DNA of 64,000 nucleotides, from the NCBI RefSeq assembly GCF_012034245.1, contig NZ_JAATEO010000004.1:186001-250000 (forward strand), in the 5' to 3' direction. Below the pieces are notes generated by a model, which saw only the letters and a list, made by a program, of their open reading frames with translations, made no database searches and was not told where the DNA came from. Position numbers and translations under genes: made by a program. Below, piece after piece: positions 17,457-26,280 of the stretch (position 1 is its first letter; each line of letters begins with the position of its first letter). Source of the DNA: Micromonospora thermarum (GTDB taxonomy: Bacteria > Actinomycetota > Actinomycetes > Mycobacteriales > Micromonosporaceae).

Positions 17457-18422
17457 GTGACGGATCTGGTGACCGAGTTCGAGGCCGAGCGGGGACGGCT
17501 GACCGCGGTCGCGTACCGGATGCTCGGCAGCCGCAGCGAGGCCGAGGACGCCGTGCAGGAGACCTGGCTGCGGTACGCCGCCGCCCTCGCCGACCCGGCG
17601 GCCCGCGCCGAGATCCGCCAGCTCGGCGCCTGGCTGACCACCACCTGCGCGCGGATCTGCCTCGACGTGCTGCGCTCCGCCCGGGTACGCCGGGAGACGT
17701 ACCCCGGTCCGTGGCTGCCGGAGCCGGTGGTGACGCCGGTCGACGCGGCGCCTCCCGGTGAGGGCTTCGCCCCCGACCCGGCCGAGCGGGCGGTCCGCAC
17801 CGACCAGGTCGGCACCGCCCTGCTGGTCGTGCTGGAACGGCTCAGCCCGGAGCAGCGGGTCGCCTTCGTGCTGCACGACGTCTTCGCCGTTCCGTTCGCC
17901 CGGGTCGCGGAGGTGCTCGGCACCACCGACGCCGCCGCCCGGCAGTTGGCGTCCCGGGCCCGCCGGGCCGTCAACGCACCCGAGGCGCCCCGGCAGACCG
18001 CGGACGCGGCCGAGCAGCGCCGGGTGGTCGAGGCGTTCGTCACCGCCGCCGAATCCGGAGAGCTGGACGCGCTGCTGAAGGTCCTCGCGCCGGACGTGGT
18101 GCTGATCGGCGACGGCGGCGGCCACTTCCCCGCCGGCCGCAGGCCCGTGTACGGCGCCGACAAGGTGGGCCGCTTCATCCTGGGCCTGTTCGGCCACGCC
18201 GGCCGTTACGGCGCCGCCCTGCGGGCCCGTCCCGTGCTGGTCGACGGTGTGCTCGGGATCCAGATGGAGACGGTCTTCCGGGACGGGCGGCCGCTGCGGA
18301 TCGTCAGCGCCCTCGCGGTGGAGAACGGCCGGGTCACCGGTGTCTTCAACCAGCTCAACCCGGAGAAGCTGCGCGACCTGGCGCCGCTCGGGCCCGAGGA
18401 CACCTGGCCGCCGCGCTGGTGA
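17457..18422 (+). CDS. ECF41-type RNA polymerase sigma factor with SnoaL-like C-terminus
   Basis: 321 residues. Sigma region 2 is AYRMLGSRSEAEDAVQETWLRY (about 18-40), followed by the helix TTCARICLDVLRSARVRRETY. Region 4 is LERLSPEQRVAFVLHDVFAVPFARVAEVLGTTDAAARQLASRARRAV (split here for reading). The linker carries WLPEPVV and the C-terminal SnoaL-like domain has GDGGGHFPAGRRPVYG, the two landmarks of the ECF41 group, in which the fused domain replaces an anti-sigma factor. The GTG at 17457 lies 7 nt after GGGAGG. No partner oxidoreductase or carboxymuconolactone decarboxylase, common beside ECF41 genes, was seen next to it. Confidence 0.9.
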   Translation: MTDLVTEFEAERGRLTAVAYRMLGSRSEAEDAVQETWLRYAAALADPAARAEIRQLGAWLTTTCARICLDVLRSARVRRETYPGPWLPEPVVTPVDAAPPGEGFAPDPAERAVRTDQVGTALLVVLERLSPEQRVAFVLHDVFAVPFARVAEVLGTTDAAARQLASRARRAVNAPEAPRQTADAAEQRRVVEAFVTAAESGELDALLKVLAPDVVLIGDGGGHFPAGRRPVYGADKVGRFILGLFGHAGRYGAALRARPVLVDGVLGIQMETVFRDGRPLRIVSALAVENGRVTGVFNQLNPEKLRDLAPLGPEDTWPPRW

Positions 18423-18467
18423 CGCCGCCGCCGGCCGGCACGGTCCCGGCGTGCCGACCCCGCCGGC

Positions 18468-18974
18468 TCACACCACCAGGGCGAGCCACTTCCGGTACGA
18501 CGTGGCGAACGGCTCGGTGCCGTCGCCGAGCGCGCCGAACAGCCAGCGGGCCGCCGCCTGCGCCTCGACGACCACCTCGTCCGGGTAGCCGAACCGCTCG
18601 CGGTGCTCGGCGAACTCGTCCTCGTCCCGCAACTCGACCAGGCCGGTGCCGCGCCGGCGCACCACGTCGAGGTCGAGGTCGATCAGATGGACGGTGTCGT
18701 CGTCCTCCCAGCGGGCGGGGCTGGCGATGTCGCAGTAGACCTCGCTGGTGCGCGGCGGCGGGTTGAACATGCCCGTCCACCAGGCGTGGTGGGGCACCAG
18801 GAGCACGAACGGGATCTGCTCGACGGAGGGCCGGCCGTGGTAGACCGAGGGGGTGCCGGCCGTCACCCCGAGCCAGACGCCGAGGTCGTCCTCGGTCAGC
18901 CGTCGGGCCGGGTAGTCGCGGTGAGCGCTGCCGTCGTACTTGCGGTAGATCACACGGACCACGTCGCTCGGCAT
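18468..18974 (-). CDS. DUF402 domain protein
   Basis: 168 residues. The DUF402 fold is suggested by VLLVPHHAWWTGMFN, VYCDIASPARW and the acidic metal-binding run VHLIDLDLDVVRR, with ELRDEDEFAEHRERFGYPDEVV after it. Characterised relatives hydrolyse nucleoside phosphates (for example Ntdp of Staphylococcus); activity here is not proven. The ATG at 18974 lies 7 nt after TAGGGT on the minus strand (18982-18987), so a leaderless transcript is likely; a GTG nine bases further upstream is possible but less well placed. Confidence 0.78.
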   Translation of the reverse strand: MPSDVVRVIYRKYDGSAHRDYPARRLTEDDLGVWLGVTAGTPSVYHGRPSVEQIPFVLLVPHHAWWTGMFNPPPRTSEVYCDIASPARWEDDDTVHLIDLDLDVVRRRGTGLVELRDEDEFAEHRERFGYPDEVVVEAQAAARWLFGALGDGTEPFATSYRKWLALVV

Positions 18975-19100
18975 GACTGGCACCCTAGCCGATTCGACTC
19001 AACGGACGCGGGAGGGAAGTAACCGGACGCGGCCGTACCGTGACGACGCCACGCCGCCCGGCGGCCGACGCCTGTCGGCGCCGACGGGTACCGTCGCACG

Positions 19101-21212
19101 GTGACCCCGCCCCGCACCGCCACCGGTTCCGCCAGCCCCTCGTCCCGTTCGGGTGGCCGGCGGTCGGGCGGCCGGGGGACGGCCGCGGAGCTGCTGGCGG
19201 CGGCGGTCGGCGCGGTGCCGGGCGGCGCCGCGCGCCCCGGTCAGCAGGAGATGGCCGCCGCGATCGAGACCGCCGTGGCGGCCCGCGAGCACCTCCTGGT
19301 GCAGGCCGGCACCGGCACCGGCAAGTCCCTGGCGTACCTGGCGCCCGCGCTCACGGTCGACGGCCCGGTGGTCGTCTCCACCGCGACCCTGGCCCTCCAG
19401 TCCCAACTCGTCGACCACGACCTGCCCCGGCTGGCCGACGCGGTCGAGCCGCTGCTGGGCCGGCGGCCCACCTTCGCGGTGCTGAAGGGGCGCCACCACT
19501 ACCTCTGCCTGGCCCGCCTGGACAGCTCCACCGAGGAGGATCCCGGCGACACGCTCTTCGACGCTCCCCGGCCCGCCGGGGGCACGAAGTGGCTCGGCGA
19601 GGCGGGCCGGCTCGGCAAGCAGATCCAGCGGCTGCGCGACTGGGCCGAGAAGACCGACACGGGCGACCGCGACGAGCTGGATCCGGGCGTCGACGACCAG
19701 GCCTGGCGGCTGGTGTCGATGCCCGCGCGGGAGTGTGTGGGCGCGGCCCGCTGTCCGTTCGGCGCCGAGTGCTTCGCCGAGGCGTCCCGGGCCCGCGCCC
19801 GCGAGGCCGACGTCGTGGTGACCAACCACAGCCTGCTCGCGGTGGACATGCTGGCCGGGCGGCAGATCGTGCCGCCGCACAAGCTGCTCGTCGTGGACGA
19901 GGCACACGAGCTGGCCGACCGGGTCTCGTCCGCCGCCCAGGCGGAGCTGGTGCCCGAGCTGATCGACCGGTCCGCCCGGCGGGCGCGGCCGCTGCTGCGC
20001 CCGGAGACCGCCGACGCGCTCACCGCCGCGGGCGACGCGCTGGCGGTCGGGCTGGCCGAGGCGCCGGCCGGGCGGCTCACCGCCGGGCTGCCGGGCCCGC
20101 TGCGGGAGGCCTGCACGCTGCTCGACGCCGCCACCCGGGCCGCGCTCGACGCGATCGGGGACGTCAAGGCCGACGACCCGGACCCGGTCCGCAAGCAGCA
20201 GGCCAAGGCGGTGCTCGACGAGCTCTCGACCACGGCGCAGCGGATGCTGGAGGAGGCCGACCACGACGTGGCGTGGGTGGAGAAGAACGACGCCACCGGG
20301 CGGCGGGCGCTGGTGGTCGCCCCGCTCTCCGTGGCCGGCACCCTCGCCACCCACCTGTACGAGGAACGCACCGTCGTCGCCACCTCCGCGACCCTGACCC
20401 TGGGTGGGCGCTTCGACACGGTGGCCCGGGCACTCGGCCTGGACGTCCCCGACACCCCGCTCTCACCGGCCGCCGCCGCCCTCGCCGTCGCCGCCCGTGG
20501 GGGACGCGCCGCCGAGCCGGCCGCCCCGCCCACCTCCGGGCCCGGCTGGCGGTCGCTCGACGTGGGCTCCCCGTTCGACTACGCCCGCCAGGGCATCCTG
20601 TACGTCGCGGCGCACCTGCCCCGGCCCAGCGCCTCCGGCCTGCCCGACGCCGCCGGCGAGGAGCTGCTGGGGCTGGTCGAGGCGCTCGGTGGGCGTACCC
20701 TCGGGCTCTTCTCCTCCCGACGGGCCGCGCAGCAGGCGGCGGAGCTGCTCCGCGCGCGCACCGACCTGCCGGTGCTGCTCCAGGGCGAGGAGGCGCTGCC
20801 GCTGCTGGTCCGCCGCTTCCGGGAGGAGCGGGAGAGCTGCCTGTTCGGGGTGATGTCGCTCTGGCAGGGGGTGGACGTGCCGGGCGACTCCTGCCAACTG
20901 GTGGTCATCGACCGGCTGCCCTTCCCCCGGCCGGACGAGCCGCTCGCCGCCGCCCGCGCCGCGGCCGTGGACGCGACCGGCGGGTCGGGGTTCGCGGCGG
21001 TGAGCGTGCCGATCGCCGCCGTCCGGCTCGCGCAGGGGGTCGGCCGGCTCATCCGGGCCACCACCGACCGGGGCGTGGTCGCGGTGCTCGACTCCCGGTT
21101 GGAGACCGCCCGGGGGTACGGCCCGTTCCTGCGCCGGTCCCTGCCCCCGTTCTGGTACACGACCCGCCCCGACGTGGCCCGCGGCGCCCTGGAACGCCTC
21201 GCGAAGTCCTGA
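19101..21212 (+). CDS. DinG/XPD-type ATP-dependent DNA helicase
   Basis: 703 residues, superfamily 2 helicase. Walker A is LLVQAGTGTGKSLAYLAPAL (near residue 70), motif Ia VVVSTATLALQSQLVDHDL, Walker B/motif II LLVVDEAHELADRV, motif III VVATSATLTLGG, and motifs V/VI near the end (LWQGVDVPGDSCQLVVIDRLPFP, LAQGVGRLIR with the arginine finger). Four cysteines (HHYLC, then CVGAARC and FGAEC) lie between motifs Ia and II, where XPD/DinG helicases bind a 4Fe-4S cluster. Such enzymes unwind 5'-3' and clear R-loops or damaged forks. The GTG at 19101 is exactly 6 nt after TACCGT (19089-19094): leaderless. Confidence 0.93.
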   Translation: MTPPRTATGSASPSSRSGGRRSGGRGTAAELLAAAVGAVPGGAARPGQQEMAAAIETAVAAREHLLVQAGTGTGKSLAYLAPALTVDGPVVVSTATLALQSQLVDHDLPRLADAVEPLLGRRPTFAVLKGRHHYLCLARLDSSTEEDPGDTLFDAPRPAGGTKWLGEAGRLGKQIQRLRDWAEKTDTGDRDELDPGVDDQAWRLVSMPARECVGAARCPFGAECFAEASRARAREADVVVTNHSLLAVDMLAGRQIVPPHKLLVVDEAHELADRVSSAAQAELVPELIDRSARRARPLLRPETADALTAAGDALAVGLAEAPAGRLTAGLPGPLREACTLLDAATRAALDAIGDVKADDPDPVRKQQAKAVLDELSTTAQRMLEEADHDVAWVEKNDATGRRALVVAPLSVAGTLATHLYEERTVVATSATLTLGGRFDTVARALGLDVPDTPLSPAAAALAVAARGGRAAEPAAPPTSGPGWRSLDVGSPFDYARQGILYVAAHLPRPSASGLPDAAGEELLGLVEALGGRTLGLFSSRRAAQQAAELLRARTDLPVLLQGEEALPLLVRRFREERESCLFGVMSLWQGVDVPGDSCQLVVIDRLPFPRPDEPLAAARAAAVDATGGSGFAAVSVPIAAVRLAQGVGRLIRATTDRGVVAVLDSRLETARGYGPFLRRSLPPFWYTTRPDVARGALERLAKS

Positions 21213-21228
21213 CCCCGCGCCGCCCGCG

Positions 21229-22542
21229 TCAGGGGGCCTGGCTCGCCACGACGACGGCGTCGGGTGGGGTGTCCGGGACGGTACGGGCGGCGAGGCGGCG
21301 GATGGCGGTGTTGAGCACCGCGATCAGCGGCACCGCGACCAGCGCCCCGGTGATCCCGGCGAGCACCACCCCGGCGGCGATGCCGACGATCACCGCGAGG
21401 GGATGGATGGCCACGGCCCGTCCCATGATCAGCGGCTGGAGCACGTGCCCCTCCAACTGCTGCACGCCGATCACCGCGCCGAGAATGATCAGCGCGGTGA
21501 TCGGGCCGCTGTCCACCAGGGCGACGAGCACCGCGACACCGCCCGACAGCGTGGCCCCGACGATCGGGATGAACGACGCGAGGAAGACCAGCGCGGCGAG
21601 CGGGAACGCGAACGGGATGTCGAAGACGACCAGGAAGATTCCGATGCCCACCGCGTCGATGAAGGCGACCAGCACGGTGGCACGGACGTACGCGCCCAGC
21701 GTCTGCCAGGACGCGCGACCGGCGTCGTCGACCTTCCAGCGGGCGCCCACCGGCAGCAGCCGCACCAGGAAGCGCCAGATCCGGTTGCCGTCGCGGAGGA
21801 AGAAGAACGTCGCGAAGAGGACCAGCACGGTGCCGGTCAGCACCTCGGCGAGGGTGGCGGCGGTGGAGATCGCCCCGCTGGTGAAGGTCTGGGTGTTGCT
21901 CTCGACCCAGGCCTCGGCCTCGTCGATGTAGCGGTTCAACTGGCCGTCGTCGAGGTGCAGCGGCCCGGTCTTCAGCCAGTCCTGGATCTGCCGTACGCCC
22001 TGCGAGGACTTCTCGCTCAGCTCCGGCACGCCCTGGATGAACTCGTTGACCACCAGGGTCAGCGTGCCGATCACCCCGGCGAGCCCGCCCACCAGCACCA
22101 CGGCCGTCGCCAGGGACCTCGGCAGCCGCGCCCGCAGCAGCCAGCCCACCGCCGGCGCGAGCAGGGCCGACAGCAGCAGGGCGATCGCCAGCGGGATGAT
22201 GACGATCCGGATCTGGCCAACGATCTTCAGCAGCGCCCACGCGACGATGCCGATCGCGATCAGCCGCCAGGACCAGGCGGCGGCGATGCGCAGCCCGTGC
22301 GGCACGTCCGCGTCGTCGCGGCTGGTCGTCGAGTTGTGCACCGCGGTCGGGTTCTCCGCACCGACGACGGTCGCCGCCGGAGGCGCCACCGGGCCCGGCG
22401 AGGCCGGCGAGGCGGTGCCGGCCCGCTCGGGAACCTCCGGCGCACGGCGGGTCTCGGCGGACGCGCGCCCCGCGCGCACCGACTCACGGCCCGACTCGTA
22501 CGCGCGGCGGAGCCGTCCGCGCATCCGCTCGAAGCGGCTCAA
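21229..22542 (-). CDS. AI-2E family (DUF20) membrane exporter
   Basis: 437 residues. A charged N-terminal stretch (RGRLRRAYESGRESVRAGRAS) and a linker are followed by about eight helices. Typical AI-2E features are IVIIPLAIALLLSALLAPAVGWLL, the extracytoplasmic NEFIQGVPELSEKSSQGVRQIQDWL region, LASFIPIVGATLSGGVAVLVAL and LEGHVLQPLIMGRAVAIHPL. Family members export small molecules or ions (TqsA-like) with unknown substrate here. TTG at 22542 is proposed as start because AGGAGG lies 5 nt before it; the GTG two codons upstream directly abuts the same site. Confidence 0.85.
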   Translation of the reverse strand: MSRFERMRGRLRRAYESGRESVRAGRASAETRRAPEVPERAGTASPASPGPVAPPAATVVGAENPTAVHNSTTSRDDADVPHGLRIAAAWSWRLIAIGIVAWALLKIVGQIRIVIIPLAIALLLSALLAPAVGWLLRARLPRSLATAVVLVGGLAGVIGTLTLVVNEFIQGVPELSEKSSQGVRQIQDWLKTGPLHLDDGQLNRYIDEAEAWVESNTQTFTSGAISTAATLAEVLTGTVLVLFATFFFLRDGNRIWRFLVRLLPVGARWKVDDAGRASWQTLGAYVRATVLVAFIDAVGIGIFLVVFDIPFAFPLAALVFLASFIPIVGATLSGGVAVLVALVDSGPITALIILGAVIGVQQLEGHVLQPLIMGRAVAIHPLAVIVGIAAGVVLAGITGALVAVPLIAVLNTAIRRLAARTVPDTPPDAVVVASQAP

Positions 22543-22702
22543 GCGCACCTCCTGCGAAGAAGCCGTTACCGGCCAGGGCGTCAGGTCGGACAGGATACGT
22601 CCGACCCTGCCACCGTAGGGCAGATCGGCCACACATTGCCCCCACCCACCGCCGCGTAACCACGCCGGGGTCGGCGGGGCGGGACACGGTAGCGTCTGCG
22701 AC

Positions 22703-23041
22703 GTGACCGCCGACAAGAATCTCGACTCCGGCCTGCCGATCCGGCTGCTGCACGACCGCGTGCTGGTGCGCATGGAGGGCGGCGAGGGTGAGCGCCGCTC
22801 CACCGCCGGCATCGTGATCCCGGCGACGGCCGCGGTCGGCAAGCGCCTGGCCTGGGCCACCGCCGTCGGGGTGGGGCCGAACGTGCGTTCGATCGTCTCC
22901 GGGGACCGGGTGCTCTTCGACCCGGACGACCGCTCGGAGGTCGAGCTGCACGGCCGCGGGTACGTGCTGCTGCGCGAGCGGGACGTGCACGCCGTCGCCG
23001 CCGAACGCGTCCAACCGGACTCGACCGGTCTCTACCTGTAG
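22703..23041 (+). CDS. GroES-like co-chaperonin paralogue
   Basis: 112 residues. The cpn10 fold is visible: PIRLLHDRVLVRMEGGEGERRSTAGIVIPATA, the mobile-loop area at about 35-45, VGVGPNVRSIVSGDRVLFDP and the closing strands ELHGRGYVLLRERDVHAV. It is longer than canonical GroES (about 97 residues), with both ends extended and a loop that lacks the usual G-G-I-V/L-L pattern exactly. It stands apart from groEL, which lies 13 kb away. The GTG at 22703 lies 7 nt after TAGCGT (22690-22695), so the mRNA is probably leaderless. Whether it caps any GroEL is open. Confidence 0.8.
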   Translation: MTADKNLDSGLPIRLLHDRVLVRMEGGEGERRSTAGIVIPATAAVGKRLAWATAVGVGPNVRSIVSGDRVLFDPDDRSEVELHGRGYVLLRERDVHAVAAERVQPDSTGLYL

Positions 23042-23101
23042 GGCCGTTTGCGCTGCTCCTTCTCGGGAAGCCAGCCGCACCAGCGGCCCTGGGGAGGGAC
23101 C

Positions 23102-23269
23102 ATGCCGGAGTTGATCAAGAAGTTGCTGTTCTGGGGCTTCATCGCGTTCCTGATCTACTTCATGGCGTTCCGGCCCGAGGGCGCGGCGGAGATGTTCAAG
23201 GCGATCGGCGCCGCCCTGGTAGCGATGTTCCAGGGTTTCGGTGACTTCCTGACCAGCCTGATGACCTGA
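23102..23269 (+). CDS. small hydrophobic membrane protein
   Basis: 55 residues: MPELIKKLLFWGFIAFLIYFMAF, with one strong transmembrane helix (residues ~8-24), followed by an amphipathic helix FKAIGAALVAMFQGFGDFLTSLM. It starts at the ATG at 23102 after GGGAGGG (23092-23098). It lies 60 bases after the GroES-like gene and may share its transcript. No known family was recognised; the layout (one helix plus an amphipathic tail) fits a membrane-attached regulator or assembly factor, but no function is claimed. Confidence 0.75.
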   Translation: MPELIKKLLFWGFIAFLIYFMAFRPEGAAEMFKAIGAALVAMFQGFGDFLTSLMT

Positions 23270-23273
23270 CCGA

Positions 23274-23297
23274 CTGGCCGGCTGGTCGGCCGGCCAG
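23274..23297. terminator. bidirectional hairpin terminator
   Basis: Perfect 9-bp stem CTGGCCGGC / GCCGGCCAG (23274-23282 and 23289-23297) with a 6-nt loop. It lies between the small membrane protein and the convergent PrsW-type gene. Confidence 0.6.
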
Positions 23298-23322
23298 CCA
23301 GCCGGGTGGCAGCGGGCGCGGT

Positions 23323-24774
23323 TCAGGGCCGGGCGGGCGGCCAGGGCGCCGGCGGACGCACGCCGGGCCAGCCCGGAGGGGGACCGTAGCCAGGGAAGAC
23401 GGGCGGAGGCGGAGGCGGGGCGAGGACGACGGGGATCGGGACCACCGGCTCGTCCGGGGCGTCCACAGGCCGCTGGGAGCCGTCCGGGAAGCGCAGGTGG
23501 TAGCGGTGCCCGTCCCAGACGCCGACCGGGGCCTGCGGATCCCGGCCCACGAAGTACGCCCGGTAACCGGCGATCGCCTCGAGCAGGTGCCGTTCCTCCG
23601 CGGCCGCCCGCGCCCGGTCGACGGGCCGGCGGTCCAGCCCACGGCGCGTCCCGTCGCGCAGCAGCGCGAGCCGGGTCGCGGCGAACTGGTACCCGCGCAT
23701 CGCCTTCAGGCCCGCGTCACCGCCCACGCGCTTGGCCCACACCCGGGCCGCGTGCCGGCGTCCGAGACTGCTGAGCGCCGCCACCTCCGGCGGGGTGAGC
23801 CAGCCGGCCTGGACGTAGTCCGGCAGGGTGCGCTCGGTGAGCCGCCCCTCCCAGGAGCGTAGCCAGACGGCGAGCCCCACCATGCCGAAGAAGATCGGCA
23901 CCATCACGCCGATGAAGCCGTATAGCAGGATCAGCGGCTGGCCGGTGGCCTGGGTGAGCGTCGGCAGCAGGTTCCAGGTGCCGTGCAGCATCATCGCCAG
24001 CAGCAGGCCGGCGACCGGCGCGAGCACCCGTACCCGCCGGTCGGCCGCGCGGGCGGCGATGCCGAGCCCCACACCGGTCATCGACGTGAAGAGCGGGTGG
24101 GCGAACCCGAAGAGCAGGATGCGCACGATGAAGATCGCGATGACCTGCTGCGTCCCGGTCGCCGGACCGTACCGTTCCACGCCGGTCGCGTACCCGTAGC
24201 CGCCGAGGTACAGGATGTTCTCCACCATCGCGAAGCCGATCGCGGAGAGCCCGCAGTAGACCAGGGCGTCGGTGATGCCGGAGAACTCCCGGCGCCGGAA
24301 GATCAGCAGGAGGATCGGCCCGAGCGCCTTGGTCAACTCCTCGATGAACGGCGCGACCAGCACCGCCGTGAGCGCGGTCGGCAGCTTCAGCCGCTCGAAC
24401 GAGTCGGCGGCGAAGTTGTTCACCGTCAGGGAGGCGGCGGTGGAGACGAACGCTCCCCAGGCGAAGCAGAAGATCAGGTACTTGAGGGGCTCCGGCTCGT
24501 ACCGGTCGAGCCAGAGGAAGCAGGCCACCAGCACCGGAACCGGGAGGACCGCCGCGATCACCCCGATCAGCAGCGCCTCGCCGCCGAGGCTCTCGCCGAG
24601 GGTCCAGACCATGAAGACCGCGCAGCCGGCGATGAAGAGGATCACCACGGCCAGCACCAGGGCGCGTACCCAGCTGACCCGGCGCCGGGGGGCCTTCGTC
24701 ACGCCTTCGACCGGCGGCGGGACAGGGGCGGCGGTCGGCGGCGGCGGGGCCGCGCCGGGCGGGGTGTCGGCCAT
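23323..24774 (-). CDS. PrsW-family intramembrane metalloprotease
   Basis: 483 residues. After a Pro-rich N-terminus (residues 1-30), about eight helices follow. The protease signature is complete: LVAPFIEELTKALGPI (glutamate pair), the second element around AHPLFTSMTGVGLGIA, and the third MLHGTWNLLPTL. A ~170-residue soluble C-terminal part (SSLGRRHAARVWAKRVGGDAG, GYRAYFVGRDPQAPVG) and a Pro-rich tail complete it. PrsW cleaves anti-sigma factors in Bacillus; the substrate here is unknown. The ATG at 24774 lies exactly 6 nt after TACGCT (minus strand, 24781-24786): leaderless. Divergent from the riboswitch-controlled gene. Confidence 0.9.
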   Translation of the reverse strand: MADTPPGAAPPPPTAAPVPPPVEGVTKAPRRRVSWVRALVLAVVILFIAGCAVFMVWTLGESLGGEALLIGVIAAVLPVPVLVACFLWLDRYEPEPLKYLIFCFAWGAFVSTAASLTVNNFAADSFERLKLPTALTAVLVAPFIEELTKALGPILLLIFRRREFSGITDALVYCGLSAIGFAMVENILYLGGYGYATGVERYGPATGTQQVIAIFIVRILLFGFAHPLFTSMTGVGLGIAARAADRRVRVLAPVAGLLLAMMLHGTWNLLPTLTQATGQPLILLYGFIGVMVPIFFGMVGLAVWLRSWEGRLTERTLPDYVQAGWLTPPEVAALSSLGRRHAARVWAKRVGGDAGLKAMRGYQFAATRLALLRDGTRRGLDRRPVDRARAAAEERHLLEAIAGYRAYFVGRDPQAPVGVWDGHRYHLRFPDGSQRPVDAPDEPVVPIPVVLAPPPPPPVFPGYGPPPGWPGVRPPAPWPPARP

Positions 24775-24827
24775 GCCGTCAGCGTAGTCACCGCCGGCCC
24801 GCCGGACCGCCCGCACCGCCGGCCCGC

Positions 24828-24833
24828 TATGCT
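24828..24833 (+). promoter_or_regulatory. -10 element of the SAM-IV riboswitch transcript
   Basis: TATGCT placed 7 nt before base 24841, so transcription would begin right at the first stem of the riboswitch. No good -35 hexamer was seen. Confidence 0.65.
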
Positions 24834-24840
24834 GCCGGCA

Positions 24841-24963
24841 GGTCACGAGCGCCAGCGTCAAGCCCCGGCTTGCTGGCCGGCAACCCTCGTCGAGGTTCGC
24901 GGTGGGGTGCCCCGGGTGATGACCGGGCCCGGCCCGATCCGTGTGCTGGGCAAGCGCGGACCC
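24841..24963 (+). ncRNA. SAM-IV riboswitch
   Basis: The sequence follows the SAM-IV aptamer of actinomycetes closely. It contains GCCAGCGTCAAGCCCCGG, CTTGCTGGCCGGCAACCCTC, GGTGGGGTGCCCCGGGTGAT, closing helix GGTCA (24841-24845) with TGACC (24920-24924), and the downstream conserved GGGCAAGCGCGGACC. It should sense S-adenosylmethionine. Just after it, GGACCCCG (24958-24965) can pair with CGGGGTCC (24980-24987), and the same GGGTCC can instead pair with GGACCC directly before the GGAGG ribosome site. This is a plausible translational on/off switch (inference). Confidence 0.92.
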
Positions 24964-25008
24964 CGCCCGTGTGCCCACCCGGGGTCCCTGGACCCGGAGG
25001 TGCCGCAG

Positions 25009-26271
25009 ATGACCCTCACCCTCGTACCCCCGCCCGTGCCGTCGCGGGCGGCGACCGGACCGCTCGACGTGCTCGGCGTACCCGGTCAGATCAACCTCGA
25101 CTACGCGGCCACCGCGCCGTGCGCGCGGGCCGCCGCCGACGCGGTGGCGGAGCTGCTGCCCTGGTACGCGAGCGTGCACCGGGGCGCCGGGGCGCTGTCG
25201 CGGCGCTCCACGCTGGCCTACGAGCGGGCCCGGCAGACAATCGGCGACTTCTTCGGCGCCCGGGCGGACGACCACGTGGTCTTCACCCGCAACACGACCG
25301 ACGCGCTCAACCTGCTCGCCCGGGCCCTGCCGGCCGGCGCCACCGTGGTCACCTTCGGCGGCGAGCACCACGCCAACCTGCTGCCCTGGCCGCGCGGCTC
25401 GGTACGGCTGCCGGTGCCAAACGACCCGCGCGGAGCGGTCCGCGCGCTCGACGCCGCCCTCGGCGAGCTGCGCCGGGGCGGCACCCCCAACCGGGAGCTG
25501 CCGGTGCTGGTCGCCGTGACCGGGGCGAGCAACGTGACCGGCGAGCGGTGGCCGCTCGCCGAACTGGCCCGGGTGGCCCACCGGCACCGGGCCCGGATCG
25601 CGGTGGACGCCGCCCAGCTCGCCCCGCACGCCCCCGTCGACCTCAGCGCGCTCGACGTCGACTACCTGACCGTCTCCGGCCACAAGCTGTACGCGCCGTT
25701 CGGCGCGGGCGTGCTCGTCGGGCGGGCCGACTGGCTGGACGCGGCGGCGCCGTACCTCGCGGGTGGCGGCGCGACGAGCCACGTCGGGGATGCCACCCAC
25801 GACGTCCGGTGGGCGACCGGGCCGGCCCGGCACGAGGCCGGCACCCCGAACCTCCTCGGCGCGGTGGCCCTGGCCGCGGTGTGCGCCGCCCTCGCCGGGG
25901 CCGACCGGGGCGCGCTGCACGACGCCGAGCAGGCGCTGCTGGCCCGGCTGCGGGACGGCATCGCGGCGCTGCCGCACGTGGTGGAGCTGCGCACCTTCGG
26001 CCCGGCAGCGGCGCGCGTGGGGATCGCCTCGTTCGTGGTGGCCGGCCGGGACTCGGGCGAGGTCGCCGCCCACCTGGCCGCGCACCACGACATCGGGGTA
26101 CGCGACGGCCTGTTCTGCGCCCACCCGCTCGCCCGCCGCCTGCTCACCGAGGCGGCCGGGCGCAGCGGCCGGCGCGACCTGCCGCCGACGGCGCTGCGGG
26201 CCAGCATCGGCCTGGGCAGCACCGAGGAGCACGTGGACGCGCTGCTCGCCGCCCTCGCCACGCTGGGCTGA
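25009..26271 (+). CDS. class V aminotransferase / cysteine-desulfurase-like enzyme
   Basis: 420 residues, PLP-dependent fold type I. Visible are NLDYAATAPCARAAADAV, VVFTRNTTDALNLLARAL, TFGGEHHANLLPW, AVTGASNVTGERWPL, RIAVDAAQLAPHAPVD and the Schiff-base lysine in TVSGHKLYAPFGAGVL; near the end GVRDGLFCAHPLARRL offers a cysteine in a position that could act in sulfur transfer. It resembles SufS/Csd-type desulfurases but no suf genes are near. The ATG at 25009 has GGAGG 8 nt upstream. SAM-IV control suggests a role in methionine or sulfur metabolism, perhaps sulfur release for homocysteine-level supply (inference). Confidence 0.85.
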   Translation: MTLTLVPPPVPSRAATGPLDVLGVPGQINLDYAATAPCARAAADAVAELLPWYASVHRGAGALSRRSTLAYERARQTIGDFFGARADDHVVFTRNTTDALNLLARALPAGATVVTFGGEHHANLLPWPRGSVRLPVPNDPRGAVRALDAALGELRRGGTPNRELPVLVAVTGASNVTGERWPLAELARVAHRHRARIAVDAAQLAPHAPVDLSALDVDYLTVSGHKLYAPFGAGVLVGRADWLDAAAPYLAGGGATSHVGDATHDVRWATGPARHEAGTPNLLGAVALAAVCAALAGADRGALHDAEQALLARLRDGIAALPHVVELRTFGPAAARVGIASFVVAGRDSGEVAAHLAAHHDIGVRDGLFCAHPLARRLLTEAAGRSGRRDLPPTALRASIGLGSTEEHVDALLAALATLG

Positions 26272-26280
26272 GCTCTCGGG

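Noticed and set aside
22542..22860. Longer start for the AI-2E exporter
   Set aside because: Upstream codons overlap the divergent GroES-like gene and show no membrane-protein character; AGGAGG supports the start at 22542/22548.
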